The notes under the pieces: generated by a model | Told to the model about the DNA's origin: nothing | The model's database searches: none | The model's input: only the letters and a program-made list of their open reading frames with translations | Shown: one piece after another, positions 1 through 6,300 of the stretch | Numbering within the stretch: position 1 is the stretch's first letter | How the letters are laid out: each line of letters starts with the position of its first letter | Translations under genes and position numbers: made by a program | DNA from: Cloacimonetes bacterium UBA5456 | GTDB taxonomy: Bacteria; Cloacimonadota; Cloacimonadia; Cloacimonadales; Cloacimonadaceae | DNA length: 8,164 nt | Direction of reading: 5' to 3' | Assembly: GCA_002427325.1 (NCBI GenBank) | Contig: DIQS01000032.1 | Location: 398-8,561, forward strand

Positions 1-362
1 CCCATATTGAGGTGAGTGTCGAATTTCACGTAGGCATCGGGTGGGCAGGTGAAGCCGGGGGTAAAGAGCCATTCGTCTTGATGTTCGGCAACCCAAGCGA
101 GTCCTGCTTGATAAGCTCCTTCGCTGGGCGTCACGCCTTCGGCAACGCTGAATCTGCACCAAGTAGGACGTACGCCATTCATATTGGGCACGCCGTTATT
201 GGTGATGGTTTGCGTCCAAGTTTCAGGCGGGAATATCACTCCCTCAAAGCTTTCGACGATTTCAAAAGCGTCGGGATCGGGCGGGTTCCAACCAATGCTA
301 ACCGTGTTAACATCGTCATTGAGCGTGGCTACAACTTGCGTTGGTGCAAAGGCGAGCTCGTT
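1..362 (-). other. Fibronectin-like strand and truncated choice-of-anchor-J-like domain 2 (from residue 2410)
   Basis: APTQVVATLNDDVNTVSI and GWNPPDPDAFEIV form a FnIII-like first half. They lead into ESFEGVIFPPETWTQ (from 2447), RPTWCRFSV, SEGAYQAGLAWV and HQDEWLFTPGFTCPPDAYVK, where the window ends. The 'F-E-G-x-x-F-P-P-x-x-W' opening and 'D-E-W-L-x-T-P' strand are classic for choice-of-anchor-J/cleaved-adhesin domains. The second half, including the expected W-x-I-D-D-V motif, lies beyond the left edge. Confidence 0.82.
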
Positions 363-3300
363 CATGGTGAGGACTCCCATGTTGTAATCCTGAGGTCCGA
401 CCTCGATGGAGCCTGTTAGCGTGGTGTAGCCGGTTGCTGTGAGCACATAGTCATAGGTGTTATAAGCATATACGCTCGCATCTACGATGAAATCACCTGC
501 CAAGTTTGTGGCGACCGTGTAATCGGCATATCCGGATAGGGTCAGGGTTGCGCCGCCGATTCCATCTCCGGTATCGCTGGCGACAACTGTTCCTGTGACG
601 GATACTTTCGGCATTTCTTCCATGGTGATATCAAGCTCTTCGGTGACGTCTTCTTCGACGGTGACGTCCACGGTTTGAGTGAGATAACCATAGCGGGACA
701 GGGTGAGTTCATAGTCGTTCGGCAAGAGGTTGTTGATATAGAACATACCGTTTGCATCGGAGGTAGCGGTGACGCGTTGGTCGAGATTGATCGAGACTCC
801 GGGAAGCGGAGCGCCGCCTGCGCCACGGACTATGCCTTCAATGTGTCCTACACCGCCGGGAATAACCTCTAAGGTCATCTTGGGGTATTGACCTGTGAGG
901 GTTCCGGCACTCATGTTTGTCGGGTCGTAAACCACTGTATCACTATATACGTTTCTACTGCGGGTTGATCCCAGGGTTTGGCATTTGAAGCTGTCTAAAG
1001 AGCTATAATAATCTGTGTCCAAAGGCCTGTGCACCAACAATACCAAATTTCCGCCGTCTAAATGCATATACATTTCCGGGAAGTTAATAGCAATTACGTT
1101 TTCTCCGCTGGGGAAGTTCACCATGCCATCAAAGACTAAGGTCATGTTATTTGAGGATATCCAACCGGCACTGAGGTCTGTCTGAGTTGTGCTACCCATC
1201 CAGATCTTTATCGGCTTGTTCAACAAGTTTGAAGAGAAGTTGTTATAGAGTTTAATTCCTGTGACCATCCCGGTGAAGTCGTTGAGTTCTGTAGCGGTAA
1301 AGATGGTCTGGAACATTGAGTTCTTATAGTAGAAGTCTAAGGGCATACGAGCGTTTTGGCTGCCATCACCTATGTGGATGCTGTGCACGCCGCTGCCGCT
1401 CACGATGAATTCATGTACATCTCTGCTATCCTGTGGAGCGGAGCTTGCTCTGCCCGTAACTGAGCTCGTTCTGCCGGTGATGAGGTAGCGGTTGTTCTGA
1501 TCATCTGTGATCGTGAATGTCGCCGTCACATCTCCTAAAATAGCAGGTGTGAATGTTATGGGTAAGTTCAGGGTCTGATCAGTGCGTAAGGTGACAGGAA
1601 GTGTCGGTTGTGTTAGCACAAAAGCACCACTGCCTGCGTGGGTGATAGATTGAATTGTCAGCTCGCCGCCGCCGGCATTGATGATCTGAAAGGTCTTGTT
1701 TGAGCTTCCGCCGATTGTCACATCGCCGAAGTTCCAGCTATCTTCGCTGAGCGCAAATTCGGGACTTCCTACCACGCTGAAGTTTTGCACAGTCTCTTCA
1801 TCTTCTACAATCACCACGGTGTGGCTCACGGTTGTATAGCCATTTTTGCTGGCGGAAACTGTCTGAGTTCCCGCAGGAGCGAAAGAGAAGTTGTAGGCAC
1901 CGTTTTGGTTTGTGGTGGTGCTAAATACTGTGTCTTCTATGGTAATGAGCATATTGGGCACAGGATGTCCGTTCTCGGTAACAGTTCCGGAGAGGCTGCC
2001 CATATCGTCTATCACCATGAAGAATCTGGTGTTTGATCTGTTCATGGATGTAGTACCGGTGGTGCCCGTATCCCCTGCCGCGGAGTCGCTTTGGAAGCGC
2101 AGGGAGCTATTATAAGACTTAGTTATGTAATATGTTAGAGCATTTCGCGTATAAGCATCTTGGAATACATCAGTGATGATATCTACCAAGATGTTATCCG
2201 TGCCGTTCCATATAAACGGAGTTGAGAAGGCGTGTACGTTCCAACCATTTACAGGCATGAAGCTTGCGGCTTGGAAAACCTGCTGATAGGTTCCTGTCTC
2301 AAATGTTGTGGTCAATGCGGTTTGGTTAGTATGCTTGAGCCTGATGCGATAGTTCGGCATAGGTGAACAAGTGCCGATACTCTGCACATCGAAAGCTAAA
2401 GCGGTAATCAATCCGGGTGCGGCACCTAAAGCATATATCTCGTCAGTTCTGTATAGGAACTGTTGACGGAATGACTTGAAATATGTTCCATAAGGCGCAG
2501 GAGCTCCGGTCTCAGTGTTGGTTATGGTTCCATCACCAAGTTGGATTACAAACAGTCCTTCACCCATCACTGTGATCTCCAAAGGAGGAGTCATATCGTT
2601 TGTGGGCTCACTATCTCCGGGCAATATCACAAGTCCGCTGATAATCATCGGGCCTGTTTCGGTAGGTGTCCAAGTGAGCGGTATTTCTAATGTTTCACTC
2701 ACTGCGATTGCAGGACCAGTCGCAGAGGCTAACTCGTTATTACCATGCATGATCTTCACGGTGTAAGCACCTGCTGCTTGCGCTGAAGTTCCTGTGTTTT
2801 TGATCTTCACAGTGTGAGTGATTTCAGAGTTTACAGTCGGGGTGGTGTTGCCATATATTTCAAGTGCAGAGAGGTCGTTAGGTTGCAAGCGAATAGCATT
2901 TGAGAATCTCGGGTCGGACAGCACGTTGTTTGTATATACCGTCTTGACCGCCCATTTATAGACAGCATCCGGCAGTGTGACCCAAGATGGGTCTGTGAGC
3001 GTGGTGTCAGTGATGGCAGTTGTGGTCAATTCTGTCCACAAGTTTTCGTTATTCTCTTGACCTGTTGTCAAACGCCAAGCTCTATAGCCCACAGGGATGC
3101 GTTGATCTCTGGGAGCAGTGCTGAGCGCAGCAGTTTGAGTGTGAGTCTGACGAGGGCTTCTGATGCCGTCACTTTCCACCAACCTTGCTGCTTCTATCTC
3201 GGAAAGACCGGCAAGGCGGATGTCAACAGTCGGCAAGCTGACCACGGGAGCTCTAAAGCTTGCTGCGTTTGCAATCTCCACATCGTCTATATACCAGCCG

Positions 3301-6300
3301 GCATAGTTCACCGTCGTTGTGGCATACATCTCAAAGCGAACAGTCACTTCACTCAGGCCGTCATAGGCAGAGATATCAACAATGCGTTCTTGCCATTGAG
3401 TGCCGGTGTAGTCCCAAGAAGGACCCCAAACGAGAGTGCCGTTGATGGTAACCTGACAGTAGTCAAAGTCGCCAAAGACGTTCTCCCAGCTCCTAAAGCG
3501 CAGGGTGGCATCTGTGAGACCTGAAAAGTCGAAGGTTTTGCTCAAGTAGTTAAATCCACCTGAGTTTGTGTAGTTGGTATTGATCTTTGTTCCCCACATT
3601 CCTGTGCCGGAATAGGCAGTAGGAGGAGGGATTACGTTGGTACCCGTGTAGACGGGGTTCCAGTTTGCTATATCATAATCGTCGGTATATTCCCAGTCAC
3701 CTATGGCATCCCAAGTTGCGGAAGGTTCCCAGTCGCCGTCGTCGTTTTCGAAGTCGAAAGACATGCCGTGACCTGTTCCACCGGGAGGACTCCAGATAAG
3801 ATTAACAGCGGTTTCTGAAGCGTTTAATTCTGCCAAGACCGGTCCGGGAGGAAGCGTGAGTTCTTCAATGATGATGGTGCCCATATTATAGTTTACGCTG
3901 CCCACATCAATGCTTCCGGTTGTGGCCTGATAGCCGTCTCTCAGAATGGTATAAGTGTAGTTATTACCGGAGAGGACGGTTAGGTTGAAGTTTCCTTGTG
4001 AGTTAGTCGTTGCTTGATAGTTAAGCGGTCCGCTAAAGAGAATAGTGGTATTGGGCAGACCCACGGTTGGGTTGTCGCTACCTGTTATCTTTCCGCTCAC
4101 CATTACGTTGGTAGAAGCTTCCATATCGAAGTTGAGAATGCTTTCTTCGCCTGCACTGATAGTGACGGGAAGGGTGACATCCTCAAAACCGACCTTATGA
4201 GCGGTGACCTGATAGTCTCCTGCGAGCACCACGGGGAAGTTATATGTTCCATTTGCTAAGGTTGTTTGACTCCAGACGGTATCTTCGATAGATATGTTGA
4301 CATCGCCCATGGGGAATCCGATGGAGGTGACGGTGCCTCTTAATGAGCCGATCTCGCCCAAGTCCATAAACAGGCGCATATTAGTTCTGTTTGCGGCAAC
4401 CGTTCCGGTGGCATATCCTTCCGCCACAACGCTATCGCTTTGATAGCGAAGGGAGCTATTGAAGGAAGTTGCAGTATATGGTGAAGATGCATATCTGCCC
4501 ACTGCTGCTGCCAAGTCTGTCACGATCTCAACGATAATGTTCGAAGCTCCATCCCAGAAGAATGGTTCAGAGAAGGGATGCAAGTTCCAGCCGTTAACAG
4601 GCATGAAGTTTGTTGCTTGGAAGACCTGTGTATAGTTGCCGAGCTCGAAAGTAGTCGAGAGGGTTTCAAGGTTTGTTTCCTTGATTCTGATGCGATAGCC
4701 CGGTGAAGCAGTAATGGCGTTGAGATTTGCCACTTCGAAAGCAATAGCGTTGATGAAGCCGGGAGCCGCACCCACGGCATAGAGCTCATCTGCTTTCACC
4801 AAGAAGTGTTGACGGAAGTTCTTCCAATAGGTGCCATAGGCATTGGGAACACCCGTATCGGTATTGACCGCAACGCCATCCCCAATCTGTGCCACAAACA
4901 AGCCTGCTTCCATCACGTGCACGGTTATCGGTGAAGTGTTGTTATTTGACTCATACTCATCTCCCGGCATTTCCACTCTGCCATAGAGCTGATATTCACC
5001 GGTGACGGTGGGAGTCCAAGAAAGAACAATATCTTCACTTTCAAGATAGTCGATGGCTGGTCCGGCCACGGAAGCAAGAACGTTGTCATTACCATCCATG
5101 AGTTTAACAGTATAGTTTGTGACAGTGGTTGAGGTTGAGCTCATCACTCTAACTGTATAGTTCACGGTGGAGTTCACGTTCGGAGTATATGGCCCCGTAA
5201 TAGAGACTGCAGCCATATCTACAATATCGCTTTCACTTAGGAAGAAGCAGATATTGCTACGGTTAAGGCTACGTGTTCCGGTGGCAGTAGTCTCAGAGTT
5301 TGCCGTATTGCTCTGAGCACGAAGCGAGCTATAGAATCCCGGAGTGGAGTATTTCGCAGATGCGTTTTGTCCTGTCACGCCACATAGGTCTGTGATGATC
5401 TCCACGATCAGGTTTGAAACGCCGTCCCAGAAGAATGGTGCATCAAATTCATGGATATTCCAGCCCAATGTAGGCATGAAGCTTGCGGTTTGGAAAACCT
5501 GCGTATAGTCTCCCAATTCAAAAGTGGTGCTCAGCTCTATCTGATCAGTGCTTTTCAGCTTGATGCGATAGTTTGTCATTGCTGCGCATCCGTTGAGCGC
5601 AGACACATCAAAGGCGATGCCGCTGAGCATGCCGGGTGCGCCGCCGCTGGCATAGATTTCATCAGCTTTCACCAAGAGTTGTTGGCGGAAGCTCTGATAG
5701 TATGTCCCATAGGGTGCAGGAGCGGCAGTGTAGGCGTTGCTGGCTGTGCCATCACCCACCACAAATGCGCTATCGCCTGCTTCTATGACATTGACTGTAA
5801 AAGGATAGGTATCATTATTCAGGGAGTTTTCATCACCGGGCATTTCCACGCGACCATAGACCTGAGTGGTTCCTACTTGGGTAGGCGTCCACGGGATAGT
5901 GATTTCAGCCATTTCGAGATGATCGATGAGGACTCCCGGCACAGTTGCCAAGACTCCGCCATCCACTTCCATGAGCTTCACGGTATAGTTGCTCACGGGA
6001 TCAGGACAGATATTCATCACACGGACGGTGAAGTTTGACACACTACCTACATTCGCGAATACAGGCCCGCTGATTCCGAGTGCTGCCATATCATCCGTAT
6101 CCTCGGTGCTGATATAAAAGCGCATATTGGAACGATTTACAGAAACGGTTCCCGTGGCATAACCATCAGCTGCGATGCTATCGCTTTGATAGCGGACTGA
6201 GCTATTGAAGCCCATCGCTGCATAATATACCAATGCGTTGCGTCCCACAGCGGGGGCGAGGTCTGTAACGATCTCCACGATCAGGTTTGAAGCGCCATCC

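Noticed and set aside
12..419. A 135-codon plus-strand open frame near the left edge
   Set aside because: It is antisense to the FnIII/anchor-J-like and regulatory-like domains, whose protein sequence is clearly real. It shows no motif of its own.
542..826. A short minus-strand open frame of 94 codons
   Set aside because: It overlaps the giant gene in another frame and its translation is low-complexity Ser/Pro-rich, a typical shadow.
5451..6038. A 195-codon open frame on the plus strand, and a similar 158-codon frame at 6324-6800
   Set aside because: Both lie opposite R modules of the minus-strand gene, and their resemblance to each other comes from that repeat. They have no ribosome binding site or recognisable domains.
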